64,000 nt of DNA from Butyrivibrio sp. AE3009 (GCF_000420845.1 NZ_ATVS01000008.1:62001-126000), one strand, 5' to 3'; numbered from the stretch's first letter, positions 9,218 through 19,000 are shown. Numbers and translations: made by a program. The notes: a model not told the origin generated them from the sequence alone.

Positions 9218-11017
9218 TCAGAGCTTGATGCTTTCCATCTCCTCGATAGCTTCACCGAATACTGCCAGTGCTTCCTCAAGAGGAGCCTTGGTTGTAAGAT
9301 CAACACCTGCGATCTTGAGAAGGCTTACGGGATCCTGTGTGCATCCGCTTGAAAGGAACTTCTTGTAAGCTTCAACAACGCCTGCCTCACCCTTTACGAT
9401 GCGGTTTGCAATAGCAACTGCTGCAGCAAAGCTGGTTGCATACTGATATACGTAGAAGTTGTAATAGAAGTGAGGAATCCTGCACCACTCATAGCGGATA
9501 AGGTCATCCATATTCATATCCTTGCCGAAGTACTCAAGGTTCAGATTGTAATACAGCTCAGAAAGCGAATCTGCTGTAAGAGGCTCGCCCTCCTCAGCCA
9601 TTCTTCCTGATTTTCTCTCAAACTCCTCAAACATTGTCTGACGGAACATTGTGGACTTGAAGCTCTCAAGAAGGTGGTTGATGATAAATGCCTTCTCCTT
9701 CTCATCCTTGGCGTTGTTCTTGAGATAATGGAAAAGAAGCATCTCGTTGGTAGTTGAAGCGACCTCTGCAACGAAGATCTTGTAGCCTGCGTCAAATACG
9801 TTGTGAGCATGCTCTGAATACCAGGTGTGCATTGAATGTCCCATCTCATGAACAAGTGTGAACACATCATTTAAGGTATCGTTATAGTTAAGAAGCATGT
9901 AAGGATGAACTCCGTAAACACCGCTGGAGTATGCTCCGCCTCTCTTTCCCTCGTTCTCGGGAACATCGATCCATCTCTCGTCATATGCTTTCTTGACGAT
10001 CTCAAGATAGTCCTCACCGAGAGGTGCAAGAGCCTTAAGAGACAACTCCTTGGCTTCCTCATAGGTCACCTTCATGTCGAACTCTGGGATCATTGATACG
10101 TATACGTCATACATATGAAGATCGTCAACTCCAAGAAGCTTCTTACGAAGGCTCACGTATCTGTGCATCTTGTCCATGTTGTCGTGTACAGCCTCGAAGA
10201 GTCTGTCGCATACAAGAGGAGAAACGTTGTTGTGATCAACGGCTGCCTCAAAGATGTTGTCGTACTTTCTTGCCTTAGCCTTGAAAATGCGGCCCTTAAC
10301 CTCTCCTGCGTACATAGCAGCCCAGGTGTTCTTGTACTCTGCATATTTGCTGTAATACGCCTCAAAAGCATTCTTACGAAGAACTCTGTCCTTGGAATTC
10401 TGGATCGGAACGAATCTTCCGTCGGAGAGCTGAACATCCTCTCCGTTTCCGTCCTTAACCTCAGGGAACTTCATATCTGCGTTGGAGAGCATGCTGTAGC
10501 TGTTCTGAGATGCTCCGAGAACCTCTCCTGCTGAAGCAAGAAGCTCCTCCATTTCCTTGCTGAGGATGTGATCCTTAAGCCTTCTGATCTCTGTAATGGT
10601 AACTCTGTAATTCTCAAGTTCGGACTGCTCCTTATAGAACTTCTCGATTGTCTCATCAGACATCTCAAGAATCTCAGGCTCAACAAAAGCAACCTTCTCA
10701 GAAGCCTGAACAAGTGTTGAATATGCTCTCTGATACATTCCTGTGTACTTGGTATTGGAAGTATCCTGGTCATGTCTCATGTGAGCGTAACCGTAGATGG
10801 CGCTCTGCATAAGCTCGCTCTTCTCATAGAGCTTGAAGAACTCAAGAAGAGTTGCTGAGCTTGTTGAGAGCCTACCTGCATATGAAGCCAGTTCCTCTCC
10901 GATCTTCTCACAAGCTTTCAGATCCTCTTCCCATTTATCTTCACTCTCATATATGTCCTCGAGGCGCCAGGTAAGTTCCTCCTTGACCTCATCTCTTTTT
11001 AACAATTTGTCCTGCAT
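9218..11017 (-). CDS. pepF: Oligoendopeptidase F (M3 family zinc peptidase)
   Basis: Cytosolic zinc metallopeptidase that trims oligopeptides, 599 residues from the chosen start. The active site motif HEMGH (His390, Glu391, His394) is in the C-terminal half, and the GVHPYMLLNY segment preceding it and the IPHFYYNFYVYQYA segment after it are typical of PepF. I chose ATG 11015-11017 (protein start MQDKLLKRDE) because GGAAGG lies just upstream. The frame stays open for another 40 codons upstream, but that part has no family resemblance and would overlap the terminator of the amylase gene. It may be read together with the vanZ-like and two-component genes. Confidence 0.93.
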   Translation of the reverse strand: MQDKLLKRDEVKEELTWRLEDIYESEDKWEEDLKACEKIGEELASYAGRLSTSSATLLEFFKLYEKSELMQSAIYGYAHMRHDQDTSNTKYTGMYQRAYSTLVQASEKVAFVEPEILEMSDETIEKFYKEQSELENYRVTITEIRRLKDHILSKEMEELLASAGEVLGASQNSYSMLSNADMKFPEVKDGNGEDVQLSDGRFVPIQNSKDRVLRKNAFEAYYSKYAEYKNTWAAMYAGEVKGRIFKAKARKYDNIFEAAVDHNNVSPLVCDRLFEAVHDNMDKMHRYVSLRKKLLGVDDLHMYDVYVSMIPEFDMKVTYEEAKELSLKALAPLGEDYLEIVKKAYDERWIDVPENEGKRGGAYSSGVYGVHPYMLLNYNDTLNDVFTLVHEMGHSMHTWYSEHAHNVFDAGYKIFVAEVASTTNEMLLFHYLKNNAKDEKEKAFIINHLLESFKSTMFRQTMFEEFERKSGRMAEEGEPLTADSLSELYYNLNLEYFGKDMNMDDLIRYEWCRIPHFYYNFYVYQYATSFAAAVAIANRIVKGEAGVVEAYKKFLSSGCTQDPVSLLKIAGVDLTTKAPLEEALAVFGEAIEEMESIKL

Positions 11018-11045
11018 ATAATTCACCTTCCTTTTCAAAAAACTG

Positions 11046-11065
11046 CGACTGACTAAAAACAGTCG
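11046..11065. other. Small hairpin in pepF leader
   Basis: CGACTG (11046-11051) pairs with CAGTCG (11060-11065) around an A-rich loop. On the minus strand it is followed closely by CAGTTTTTTG and then the pepF ribosome site. It could be a weak attenuator or part of the leader; the stem is short. Confidence 0.3.
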
Positions 11066-11091
11066 TTTCCTATCATAACATATTTTGCCCG

Positions 11092-11126
11092 AAAAAACAC
11101 CGCAAGCCCATGACGGGAATGCGGTG
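11092..11126 (-). terminator. Terminator of the alpha-amylase gene
   Basis: The stem CACCGCA (11098-11104) / TGCGGTG (11120-11126) with inner CCC/GGG pairing is followed on the minus strand by TTTTTT (11092-11097). It starts 16 bases after the amylase stop codon and separates the amylase from pepF. Confidence 0.8.
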
Positions 11127-11141
11127 CAAAAATCCATGTAT

Positions 11142-12956
11142 TTACTGCTTGTCCAGGATAACTATTCCGAAGGGTGCAACGGTAAGTTCTGTCCTGTCGA
11201 TGGCGGATACCTTGGCTGAAGTATTGAGCTGATAGACTATCTTGTTGTAATCAACGGCTGCCGCGCTTCTTCCCAGATCCACAGTGATCTCCTCGGAAGA
11301 ATTGTTGAATACCACAAGAACGCTGTTGGGACCAAAAGTCTCCTTGTCCACTGTATCTACGGGTACAGCCCTGATAAAGACGCCAAGTCTCTCTTTTTCT
11401 ATCTCCGGAACGGGAGTAGTGGTTCCCCTTGCAATCACGGGGAAGGTATTCCTCATTCTGATAGCATTCTTGTAATAATTGTAGATGGAATATTCATCGT
11501 CCTTCTGTACATAGTAAGGAGGATTGGACATGGTTATTTTGTCCATATCCTTGGGGCCGTCGCACATGAATGCTGACAGCTTGTCGTACAGTGTTCCGGA
11601 ACCAGCCTCATTTACCCAGTACATGGGAGCTCTCTTGTTCTCATCCTTGCCTGAGCCTCTCATTCCCAGCTCTTCGCCGTAATAGATGAAGGCGTTCCCA
11701 CCCATCAGAAGGTTAAGGCCTCCTGCGAACTTGATACTGTTGTCTGCTCCCTTGCCGGTGTAATATCCGGCGCTTCTTGCCATGTCGTGATTGGTGTAAA
11801 AAGGCGCATCCACATAGTCGGGATTACTTGCTCCAAGCAGCTTTTCACTACTACTAAGCGCATCAGCAAAACTTGCTGCATCTAACTTACTCTTGGCAAG
11901 TCTCGCTATCATGCCCTCAGCATTAGCGTAGTTAAATGCAAAAAAGCTGTCGATACCGCTCTTATAATACTCTGCATACTCAGACTCAGAAGTCCAGGCC
12001 TCGCCCACTATATAGGCCTTGGGGTTCTGACTCTTGATCATGGTGTTGAGCCTTGTCAGGAACTGAGTATTCTTCTCAATGTCCTTGGTAAAATAGGAAG
12101 TAACCGCATCAAGTCTGTAGCCGTCAACGCCGCGCACAGACCAGAACCTGGTGATTCCTTCTATCTCTTCAAAGACCTTGTCGCTGTCAAGATTAAGATC
12201 AGGCATTCCGGACCAGAATCTGGCTTCATAATACCACTCGGTGCCGTTCAATCTCTCGTAACCGTCAGAAGCTTCTGTCCCAAAATTGTAATACTCGAGG
12301 TAGGGACATTCCTCAAGAGCCTCCTCGGTAAAGGCCCCTTCCTCATCCATTATCTGCGCAGGATCCGTATGCTCCTTAAGATAGTCCGCGGCCTCCTGAA
12401 ACCATGGATGTTCGCTGGAAGTATGATTGATGACAAGATCAAGGTATACGTCAATGTCTCTCTTGTGACACTCTGCTACCAGATCATCGAAGTCATCTAT
12501 GGAACCATACTCCGGATCAATATTCTTATAATCTGTTATGTCATATTTGTGATATGAAGGAGACGGACTTATCGGCATGAGCCAGATGGCATTACAGCCA
12601 AGATCCAAGTCACTCTCGTCGTCCCCGTCATTTATATAATCAAGATTCTTAGTAACTCCCTGCAGATCTCCTATGCCGTCACCGTTACTGTCCGCAAAAG
12701 AATAAACAAAGATCTCATAGGTAGTGCGGTACTTGTCATCTATTACCCTCAGTGGCTGAGGTTCCTCAGCGGGTTCCTCCACCGGCTCATCAGGTTCATC
12801 CTTATGAGCAACATTCTCCGGCGGAGCACTGACCTGCTCCCTCGCACTGTCCCTGTTATTCTCCCTGTCCTTATCTGCCTCCAGCAAAACTCCGGTGCAG
12901 CCAACCAACATGGCTGCCACGCACAGGCCTGCGATCAACCTGTTCCTTTTATACAT
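11142..12956 (-). CDS. Alpha-amylase lipoprotein (GH13)
   Basis: Secreted, membrane-anchored alpha-glucan hydrolase, 604 residues. The signal peptide ends in a lipobox (MLVGC, Cys20), then comes an acidic Pro/Glu linker (about 40-68) and the GH13 barrel from residue 78. Conserved regions are DLVINHTS (region I), GYRLDAVTS with the nucleophile Asp283, IVGEAW with the acid/base Glu319, and FYTNHD with Asp391. The DSNGDGIGDLQG calcium-site segment is typical of bacterial amylase-like enzymes. A beta-sandwich domain C follows after about residue 510. Likely role: starch or maltodextrin breakdown at the cell surface. It has its own promoter (12999-13027) and terminator, and a palindrome upstream that may be a repressor site. 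Confidence 0.93.
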   Translation of the reverse strand: MYKRNRLIAGLCVAAMLVGCTGVLLEADKDRENNRDSAREQVSAPPENVAHKDEPDEPVEEPAEEPQPLRVIDDKYRTTYEIFVYSFADSNGDGIGDLQGVTKNLDYINDGDDESDLDLGCNAIWLMPISPSPSYHKYDITDYKNIDPEYGSIDDFDDLVAECHKRDIDVYLDLVINHTSSEHPWFQEAADYLKEHTDPAQIMDEEGAFTEEALEECPYLEYYNFGTEASDGYERLNGTEWYYEARFWSGMPDLNLDSDKVFEEIEGITRFWSVRGVDGYRLDAVTSYFTKDIEKNTQFLTRLNTMIKSQNPKAYIVGEAWTSESEYAEYYKSGIDSFFAFNYANAEGMIARLAKSKLDAASFADALSSSEKLLGASNPDYVDAPFYTNHDMARSAGYYTGKGADNSIKFAGGLNLLMGGNAFIYYGEELGMRGSGKDENKRAPMYWVNEAGSGTLYDKLSAFMCDGPKDMDKITMSNPPYYVQKDDEYSIYNYYKNAIRMRNTFPVIARGTTTPVPEIEKERLGVFIRAVPVDTVDKETFGPNSVLVVFNNSSEEITVDLGRSAAAVDYNKIVYQLNTSAKVSAIDRTELTVAPFGIVILDKQ

Positions 12957-12998
12957 AATACCTTCCCCTTAAACAAACATAAGCGCCTGTATCAGTCT

Positions 12999-13027
12999 AT
13001 TATATAACGTATTCAAGCGGGTTTCAA
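12999..13027 (-). promoter_or_regulatory. Sigma-A promoter of the alpha-amylase gene
   Basis: On the minus strand TTGAAA (13022-13027) and TATAAT (12999-13004) are separated by exactly 17 bases. This places transcription start near 12991, about 35 bases before the amylase start codon. Confidence 0.8.
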
Positions 13028-13062
13028 AGCAATCTTACCAAGTATAGCATAAATATTTTTTA

Positions 13063-13078
13063 AAGAAAACGTTTTCTT
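13063..13078. promoter_or_regulatory. 16-bp palindrome, LacI/CcpA-type operator candidate
   Basis: AAGAAAAC/GTTTTCTT is a perfect 16-bp palindrome with a central CG, the general form of operators bound by LacI/GalR-family regulators such as CcpA or MalR. It lies 36 bases upstream of the amylase -35 box and 14 bases upstream of the tRNA-Trp -35 box on the other strand. Control of the amylase is the more natural reading. Confidence 0.5.
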
Positions 13079-13092
13079 AGCAAAATTATTTC

Positions 13093-13121
13093 TTTACAAT
13101 CCAAAATCACTATGCTATACT
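13093..13121 (+). promoter_or_regulatory. Promoter of tRNA-Trp
   Basis: TTTACA (13093-13098) and TATACT (13116-13121) have a 17-base spacer. Transcription would start near 13128, about 34 bases before the tRNA. Confidence 0.75.
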
Positions 13122-13161
13122 AACAATCGTCGGTGCGAAAAGCCCGGCAGCAACTGCATAT

Positions 13162-13233
13162 AGGGGAATCATACAATGGCTAGTATTGCGGTCTCCAAAA
13201 CCGTTCATGCGGGTTCGAATCCTGCTTCCCCTG
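13162..13233 (+). tRNA. trnW: tRNA-Trp (anticodon CCA)
   Basis: The cloverleaf folds fully: acceptor AGGGGAA/TTCCCCT, D-stem ATAC/GTAT, anticodon stem GCGGT/ACCGT with loop CTCCAAA (anticodon CCA), 4-base variable loop, and T-arm GCGGG-TTCGAAT-CCTGC. The discriminator is G73. The 3' CCA is not encoded (GCTA follows), so it must be added after transcription. A promoter and a Rho-independent terminator flank it, so it is a single-gene unit. Confidence 0.93.
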
Positions 13234-13241
13234 CTAGTATG

Positions 13242-13275
13242 AAAGGATTGTTCTGTCTGGAACGATCCTTTTTTC
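13242..13275 (+). terminator. Terminator of tRNA-Trp
   Basis: GGATTGTTC (13245-13253) pairs with GAACGATCC (13260-13268) with one G-T pair, followed by a run of six T (13269-13274). Confidence 0.85.
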
Positions 13276-13299
13276 ATGTCCTCTTCATTATTTTGGGCA

Positions 13300-13329
13300 A
13301 ACAAATAGGCCACATGTTTCCATGTGACC
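13300..13329 (-). terminator. Likely terminator of the 98-codon gene
   Basis: On the minus strand GGTCACATG (13321-13329) pairs with CATGTGGCC (13308-13316) around a four-base loop, followed by TATTTGTTTG. The T-run is imperfect. Confidence 0.55.
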
Positions 13330-13340
13330 CGATCATCCCT

Positions 13341-13637
13341 TTACCTGTATGTCTTGAGCGCATATCTCTTAAAGAAATATGATAACGCAACTCCATATTT
13401 GTTAAGTGTGATGGCTGCTCTCATTACGCTCAGCTCGTTATTGCTGTAGGAGAAATGTCCCTCCTCCAACTTTCTTGATAATTTATTGTAGGAAGCGATA
13501 TCCTCTCCTTCTTCCGACAGTATAGCGGATATATCTTTGATATAGCCGCTGACTCTTCTTCTGTCTCTTTTTGAAAGCATAACAGCAAAGGTACTCGGAT
13601 TTTTCTTCTGCAAGTTGTAAAGTCTAGTAGTAAACAT
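13341..13637 (-). CDS. Small protein of unknown function (98 aa)
   Basis: I do not recognise this family. The predicted protein is basic and helical (starts MFTTRLYNLQKKN, with KRDRRRVSGYIKD in the middle), has no membrane segment or signal peptide, and no known motif. It is supported as a gene by a strong ribosome site (AAGGGG about 6 bases before the ATG at 13637), by a hairpin just after its stop codon, and by the absence of any better frame here. It stands alone, between tRNA-Trp and the TRIC-like gene, and is divergent from the latter. Confidence 0.65.
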   Translation of the reverse strand: MFTTRLYNLQKKNPSTFAVMLSKRDRRRVSGYIKDISAILSEEGEDIASYNKLSRKLEEGHFSYSNNELSVMRAAITLNKYGVALSYFFKRYALKTYR

Positions 13638-13865
13638 GTTTTATCCCCTTTCCTTATTTCAAAAATTACAAGGATTATTTTCCGACTAAATTGTGTCTTT
13701 TGTGTGAAAAACTTACCTCAAAAAACATATTATTTTCCAAATCTGCAACAATTTTTCCGGGGATTTTTCTTATGGACAAAAATGAGAATTAAGAATAAGA
13801 TAAGTAGTGCTTTTTGTGGGCAAAATCAATTGAAACTTTTTTGAAATACGATAACGGGGTACAAT

Positions 13866-14510
13866 ATGAACTCACCGATAATGATGTTAATAGAAAATGT
13901 GGGAATTATAGCTTTTGCCATCTCGGGAGCCGTAGTGGCTGCAAGAAAAGACATGGATATATTCGGAATAAACCTGCTGGCGCTGGTGACTGCCACAGGC
14001 GGAGGTCTGGTAAGGGACCTTATTATCAATAACACGCCTCCGGCCATGTTCGTCAATCCCATGTATACCATAATCGCACTTATAACGGCCAATATAGCCT
14101 TTCTGGTTCTGTATTTGAAAAAGCCAATGCCCAAGGGTATCTCACCTTTGTACGACAAGTCCATGTTCTGGCTGGATACACTGGGCCTTGCGGCCTTTAC
14201 CGTTGACGGAACCTTCACAGGGATCAATTCGCCCTACTCCGACAATATGTTTCTGGTGGCTTTCCTCGGAGTTGTGACCGGAATCGGCGGCGGTATCATG
14301 CGCGATGTGTTTGCGGACAAGGTGCCTTATGTGCTGGTCAAGCATGTGTACGCAATTGCTTGTATTGCAGGATCTATTGTGACGGTTGTGCTGTGGAAGT
14401 ATACAGCGAATGAAGTTGTTACTACACTGGCGGGATTCTTTACTATTGTTATTTTGCGTTGGCTCGCAATGCACTTCGAGTGGAATCTGCCGACAGTACA
14501 TTTGCAGTGA
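13866..14510 (+). CDS. TRIC/UPF0126 family membrane channel protein
   Basis: Membrane protein of 214 residues in the bacterial TRIC (trimeric intracellular cation channel, UPF0126, YicG/YadS) family. The internal duplication of the family is visible: AFAISGAVVAARKDMDIFG...TATGGGLVRDLI in the first half and LAAFTVDGTFTG...VVTGIGGGIMRDVF in the second, each with the Gly-rich kink followed by RD. Seven hydrophobic segments are apparent. Homologues conduct monovalent cations; the physiological role in Firmicutes is not settled. It is transcribed alone on the plus strand and faces the phosphopantetheinyl transferase gene. Confidence 0.9.
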   Translation: MNSPIMMLIENVGIIAFAISGAVVAARKDMDIFGINLLALVTATGGGLVRDLIINNTPPAMFVNPMYTIIALITANIAFLVLYLKKPMPKGISPLYDKSMFWLDTLGLAAFTVDGTFTGINSPYSDNMFLVAFLGVVTGIGGGIMRDVFADKVPYVLVKHVYAIACIAGSIVTVVLWKYTANEVVTTLAGFFTIVILRWLAMHFEWNLPTVHLQ

Positions 14511-14525
14511 GTAGGCTGGGACGCT

Positions 14526-14625
14526 GTGAGTCAATGGGGGGCGGCTGCGAGTCAATGGGGACGGTTCTCGCTGACTCGCTTCGTGAGTCAGCAAGAACCG
14601 TCCCCATTGACTCACAGCCGCCCCC
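14526..14625. repeat. Long intergenic hairpin with tandem plus inverted motif (REP/BIME-like)
   Basis: Two 41-base arms (14537-14577 and 14585-14625) are complementary except at two positions, around a 7-base loop. The motif GCTGTGAGTCAATGGGG occurs at 14524-14540, again as GCTGCGAGTCAATGGGG 21 bases on, and a third time inverted in the second arm. The core contains GGGGACGGTTCT. It lies between convergent genes, directly after both stop codons, and may also serve as a bidirectional transcript end, though no T-run follows. Confidence 0.75.
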
Positions 14626-14628
14626 TTG

Positions 14629-15330
14629 TCATATGATCACTACCTGTCCACAGCTATCATATTCACTACATACAGATATTCGATAATCCTCCAGCTCATA
14701 GCATTGAATAGTTATTCCGCTGCAGTCCACTTTTTCGGAAGATACGGTCATGGACTTAATCGAAGAGTTATCCCGAATTTTTCCAAGCTCCAGATGAATC
14801 TTCGCCGGATCCATACTTATTCCCGTGCCAAAGTACTTCATAACGCTCTCTTTCGCTGTCCAGAGCCCCGTATAGAGAGCATCTGCGCCGGCAATATTCT
14901 CTTCTGTGCCTTCCGTTTCAGATAGTAGCCGTGAGACCATAGCTATCTCTTTTTCATCAAAAACTCTTTTGATCAGCGAATCCTTGAAGTTCTTAATCTT
15001 CTCAATATCAATCCCGACTTCCCTGTCAGATACGGTCATGGCGGCATATGTGCCGGAATGGGACAGGTTAAAAAAGATGTCGCTTCTGCCCTTAATATAA
15101 GGCTTACCGTTAGCTCCAAGTTCAATCTCAGGCTCATCTATTCCAAACTCCGACATAGCTCTTTTAAGCAGCACTCCCGCTCCAAGGGACAGATATTTGT
15201 CACTGTCATTATGAAGTCTGTCTATCTTCTCTTTACGCTTGCTGTCCATTTTATCGTAAAAAGACCTGAACACCTCAGGATCCTTGTAGATACTGACATC
15301 TGTCACATATACTTCGTTGCAAGTCATCAT
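14629..15330 (-). CDS. 4'-phosphopantetheinyl transferase superfamily protein (Sfp-like)
   Basis: Cytosolic enzyme of 233 residues that should transfer the phosphopantetheine arm from CoA to carrier proteins. The Sfp-type signature is visible: VGIDIEKI (Mg-binding Asp and Glu) and WTAKESVMKYFGTG (catalytic Glu and Lys). The N-terminal half-domain contains RKEKIDRLHNDSDKYLSLGA, a common Sfp-like segment, and FNLSHSG. It stands alone here; no polyketide, peptide synthetase or fatty acid genes are nearby, so the carrier-protein partner is unknown. Confidence 0.88.
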   Translation of the reverse strand: MMTCNEVYVTDVSIYKDPEVFRSFYDKMDSKRKEKIDRLHNDSDKYLSLGAGVLLKRAMSEFGIDEPEIELGANGKPYIKGRSDIFFNLSHSGTYAAMTVSDREVGIDIEKIKNFKDSLIKRVFDEKEIAMVSRLLSETEGTEENIAGADALYTGLWTAKESVMKYFGTGISMDPAKIHLELGKIRDNSSIKSMTVSSEKVDCSGITIQCYELEDYRISVCSEYDSCGQVVII

Positions 15331-15418
15331 TTTTTTTGCTCCTTATAGCTATTAATATGATAAACTAACAGTTGATGACTGTCAGGTACATACTATCATT
15401 TATCCAGGAGGAATTAAA

Positions 15419-15940
15419 ATGGCACAGAATCCTATAGTTACAATAACTATGGCAAACGGCGACGTAATGAAGGCTGAACTCTATCCCGACATCGCGCCCA
15501 ACACAGTTAATAACTTCATTTCACTTATTAAGAAGAATTTCTACGACGGACTGATCTTCCATCGTGTTATCAGCGGTTTCATGCTTCAGGGCGGTGATCC
15601 CGAAGGAACAGGAATGGGCGGCCCCGGCTATGGCATCAAGGGTGAATTCTCATCCAACGGCTTCAAAAACGACTTAAAGCACACCGAGGGTGTACTTTCA
15701 ATGGCTCGTTCAATGATGCCCAATTCCGCAGGCTCACAGTTCTTTATCATGCATAAGACTTCTCCTCACCTTGACGGTGACTATGCAGCTTTTGGTAAGA
15801 TCATCGAGGGCATGGAGGTTGTTAATGCAATCGCCGATACTCAGACAGACTGGAACGACAGACCTGTAACCAATCAGGTTATGAAGACCGTTACAGTTGA
15901 GACCTTCGGAGTTGATTATCCGGAGCCTGAGAAGTGCTGA
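15419..15940 (+). CDS. Peptidyl-prolyl cis-trans isomerase, cyclophilin type
   Basis: Cytosolic cyclophilin of 173 residues catalysing proline isomerisation in folding proteins. Active-site segments are IFHRVISGFMLQGGDP (catalytic Arg), EGVLSMAR and NSAGSQFFIMH. There is no signal peptide. The ATG has AGGAGG 7 bases upstream. A strong terminator follows, so it is monocistronic. Confidence 0.95.
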   Translation: MAQNPIVTITMANGDVMKAELYPDIAPNTVNNFISLIKKNFYDGLIFHRVISGFMLQGGDPEGTGMGGPGYGIKGEFSSNGFKNDLKHTEGVLSMARSMMPNSAGSQFFIMHKTSPHLDGDYAAFGKIIEGMEVVNAIADTQTDWNDRPVTNQVMKTVTVETFGVDYPEPEKC

Positions 15941-15980
15941 TGATCATAGGTCTTATGTAAATATTTCCAAATAATAATTA

Positions 15981-16019
15981 AGAAGGAGAATGGCAGTTAA
16001 CCATTCTCCTTCTTTTTTT
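15981..16019 (+). terminator. Terminator of the cyclophilin gene
   Basis: AGAAGGAGAATGG (15981-15993) and CCATTCTCCTTCT (16001-16013) form a perfect 13-bp stem with a 7-base loop, followed by seven T. It could also stop minus-strand transcripts of the large protein gene ending at 16068. Confidence 0.92.
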
Positions 16020-16067
16020 GTGTGAAAAGAATAAATTATTATTTCTAACTGATTACTTATTAACCAA

Positions 16068-19000
16068 TTACTTCTTAACAGTTACCTTGACTGTGACGTA
16101 GTTGCCGTCAGTGTTCTCTGCCTGGTCATCATATTTAACGGCAAACTTAAGTGTATAGGTCTTGTTCTGAACAACAGCTGCGGGATTGACAAGCTCAACA
16201 CTAAGATCTGCACTGGTGCGATCTGCGCTGGTGAAGACATAGTTGTAATCAAATGCATCCTTAATTGAATCGGATACACCATCAGCCCATACAATTGTAC
16301 GGATCGCAGGTTTCATAACAGTTGTGTTCTTATCAACCACATGAGAAACCTTAACGTCAAAGGACCTGTTCTCCTGAAGTGAATAGATCGTCTTGGAGGT
16401 TACATCTGTCTTGATCTTAGGAAGCGCCTGCTTAGGTGTTACGGTTACCTTGGACTCTTTTGCCATAGGTACATTGGTGCATGAAATACGAAGTGAATAC
16501 TTAACACCGCTGTTTACGCTCTTGCCGTCCTTAACTCTGACATAAACAATCTTCTTGTTCTTCTCATCCTGAACAAGTTCAAAATGATACTGTTCATCAG
16601 GAAGCTTAACTCCCTTGGAATCGAGCTCTACAAGCTTAAACTGAGGATCATCAATAATCAGGTTCTTGATGGTGGCTGTGTAGGTCACCTTGCTGGTTCT
16701 GTCGATAGGATTGATGGTTCCGGAGGCCTTGAGGCTAACTGAAGGAGCTTTGCTGTCAAGCTTGATTGACAGATCGAAGGACTCCATATCGTTGGCGCCT
16801 ACCTTACCGGACACCTTGAACTTAAGAGTCTTGCCCTTGTTTGCGATAAGCGCATAGCCATCCTTGATTGCTATTGAAATATTGCCGCCCTCGAAACTCT
16901 TGATTTCCGCAAGATCCTCAAATTTGTAGTTATGTCCGTTAGGAGTGATAGTGTAATCTGAAATATCAACGGTTTTCTCTGTTCCTGCAGGCAGATTGGT
17001 GATGGAGTATGTAGTGCTGATAGTCTCTCTGCCGGGATAATTCCAGTTAAAGGTAAATGTGCCACTCTTAAGCTTAACAACGGGCTTCTTATCTGTAACA
17101 ACAACCTTGATGGTTGCAGCCTTAAGAGGCTCATCATATCCACCGAAGGACACCTTAGGAGTAACGCTGAAGCTGTAGGTACCTGCTGTTACGGCGCCTT
17201 CCTTCAGGGAAACAACTACCTTTCTGTCACCAACAAGTTCAAAGCTTGCAATATCAGCAGCGTTCTTACCTGTAGGTGTTACATCAAGTGAAGCATAATG
17301 TCCGTCTGCGAGAGCTGCCAGTTCAAACTGTGCTGTCTCCTCAGGATAGTTCTTATTAAGTGTCACTGACTTAACAGACAGCTTATTTGCAGGAAGTGCA
17401 TTGGTAGCCTTAAGTGTGAAGGTGTATACAAGATCATCGCTCCACTCAGGCTTGCGTACACGGAACTGAGCCTTGGAATTGCTTGCATAGCCGTTGTGTC
17501 TCAGATGAATGGTATCATCTTCTACTCCGAGTGAATACTCAGTTGTGTAATCATACAGAAGATCAACTTCGCAATCGTCCAGATCAAGAACCTCAACTTC
17601 TGTCTTGCTGACCTTCTTAACCAGCTTAAGATCAAATACATGATCTCTGCCTCTCATGTTCTTGGTTGTTGTTGCAACATCAAGTGCATAAGCAGGCTTG
17701 GTTACAGTGTTGGGTACAGTGAATTTCTTAACTACAGGATTGGAATAGCCGGCATAGCTGATTGCAAAATAGCCGGATACAACAGCTTTTTTGCTGTCAT
17801 CCTTAAGTATCTCATTATCCTTTCTTGAAATTGTAAAGGTTCTGTTATCAGGGTTGTAGGTGATGCCGAAGTTCTTCCTGAACTTATCGGAAGATTCATC
17901 AACCTTCTTGCCGCTCTTGTCAACGGAATACAGCTCATAACCTGTAACCGCAGCATCTTTGATACTCTGTGTTACTTCAACAGTTCCTGCGGAAGCTCCC
18001 TTATAGAACAGATTGATCTTGTTCTTGGTCTTAAGTGTGGGAGCCAGAGGCTTGTTGGTAAAGGTAATCTTGGTAATAGCGATCTTGGGGAATTCAATCT
18101 CCTTGGAATTCCCGTCGAAGGTTCCGGTAACATACAGCTGTGTATCACCTGTGAACACCTCATCGCCCTTGAACTTAACATAGTTGTTGTGCTTGCTTAT
18201 ATAGAACTTGCCGTCCTTGTAGTTTATCTGGAGCTTGCCTGACTCCTTGTTCTTGCTATCTACCAGCTTAAGTGAGTTAGGATCAACAGGATATCCCTTA
18301 ACCATTACAAGTCCCAGCTCTGTTCCGAGGCTTGATGCATAGTTAACGGTAATATCAGGTGTGCTGAGTCTTGGTGTAGGATCAAGAACCCTTACAATGA
18401 AGCGCTTTTTAAGCTCTATGTCCTCACCTTTGTCATTCTTGCCGGCTACAGAAACAGTAATCATTGTCTCGCCGATGGCACCCTTCTTAACAACAATACG
18501 GTTCTCGTTGTTATAGACCGTTCCTGCACCTACCGCAGCTATCTTGGAATCTACGGATGACCAGCTTGACTTAACATAATAATTGTCGGAATCCTCTGTG
18601 GATGAACTTGCTTCCATGGGAACCTTGAAAATAAGGTCTGAAGATTCAACAAAATAATTCATTACTTCAATAACATCATATCCGCCGCTGCTCTTATCCT
18701 TAGAGATATATCTTGCATCCTTGAGAGTTTCACTGCTGATCTTTAGTGAAATACTACTAACGGTTATTGAATCCTTGACGGATACCTTGATGGTTTTTTT
18801 AACGTTTGCATCTGTCTTGAGCGTAGCACTCAGTGTGATTGAATCCTTCACATCCAAGGCTGTAACTGTACCATCTTCGGTAACAGCAAGGTAGTTCTTG
18901 GCACTGGATGAGAAATCCCAAAGCCATGCTCCGAGAGCTGTATCTCCATCACTCATAAGGATCTTGTCCTTAATTCCGGTGGTCTCAATTTCTGCCTTGT

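Noticed and set aside
11018..11137. Extended N-terminus of oligoendopeptidase F
   Set aside because: The 40 extra codons have no family similarity and run into the amylase terminator; a good ribosome site supports the downstream ATG.
13110..13382. Short frames across tRNA-Trp and its terminator on both strands
   Set aside because: The region is fully explained by the tRNA, its promoter and terminators.
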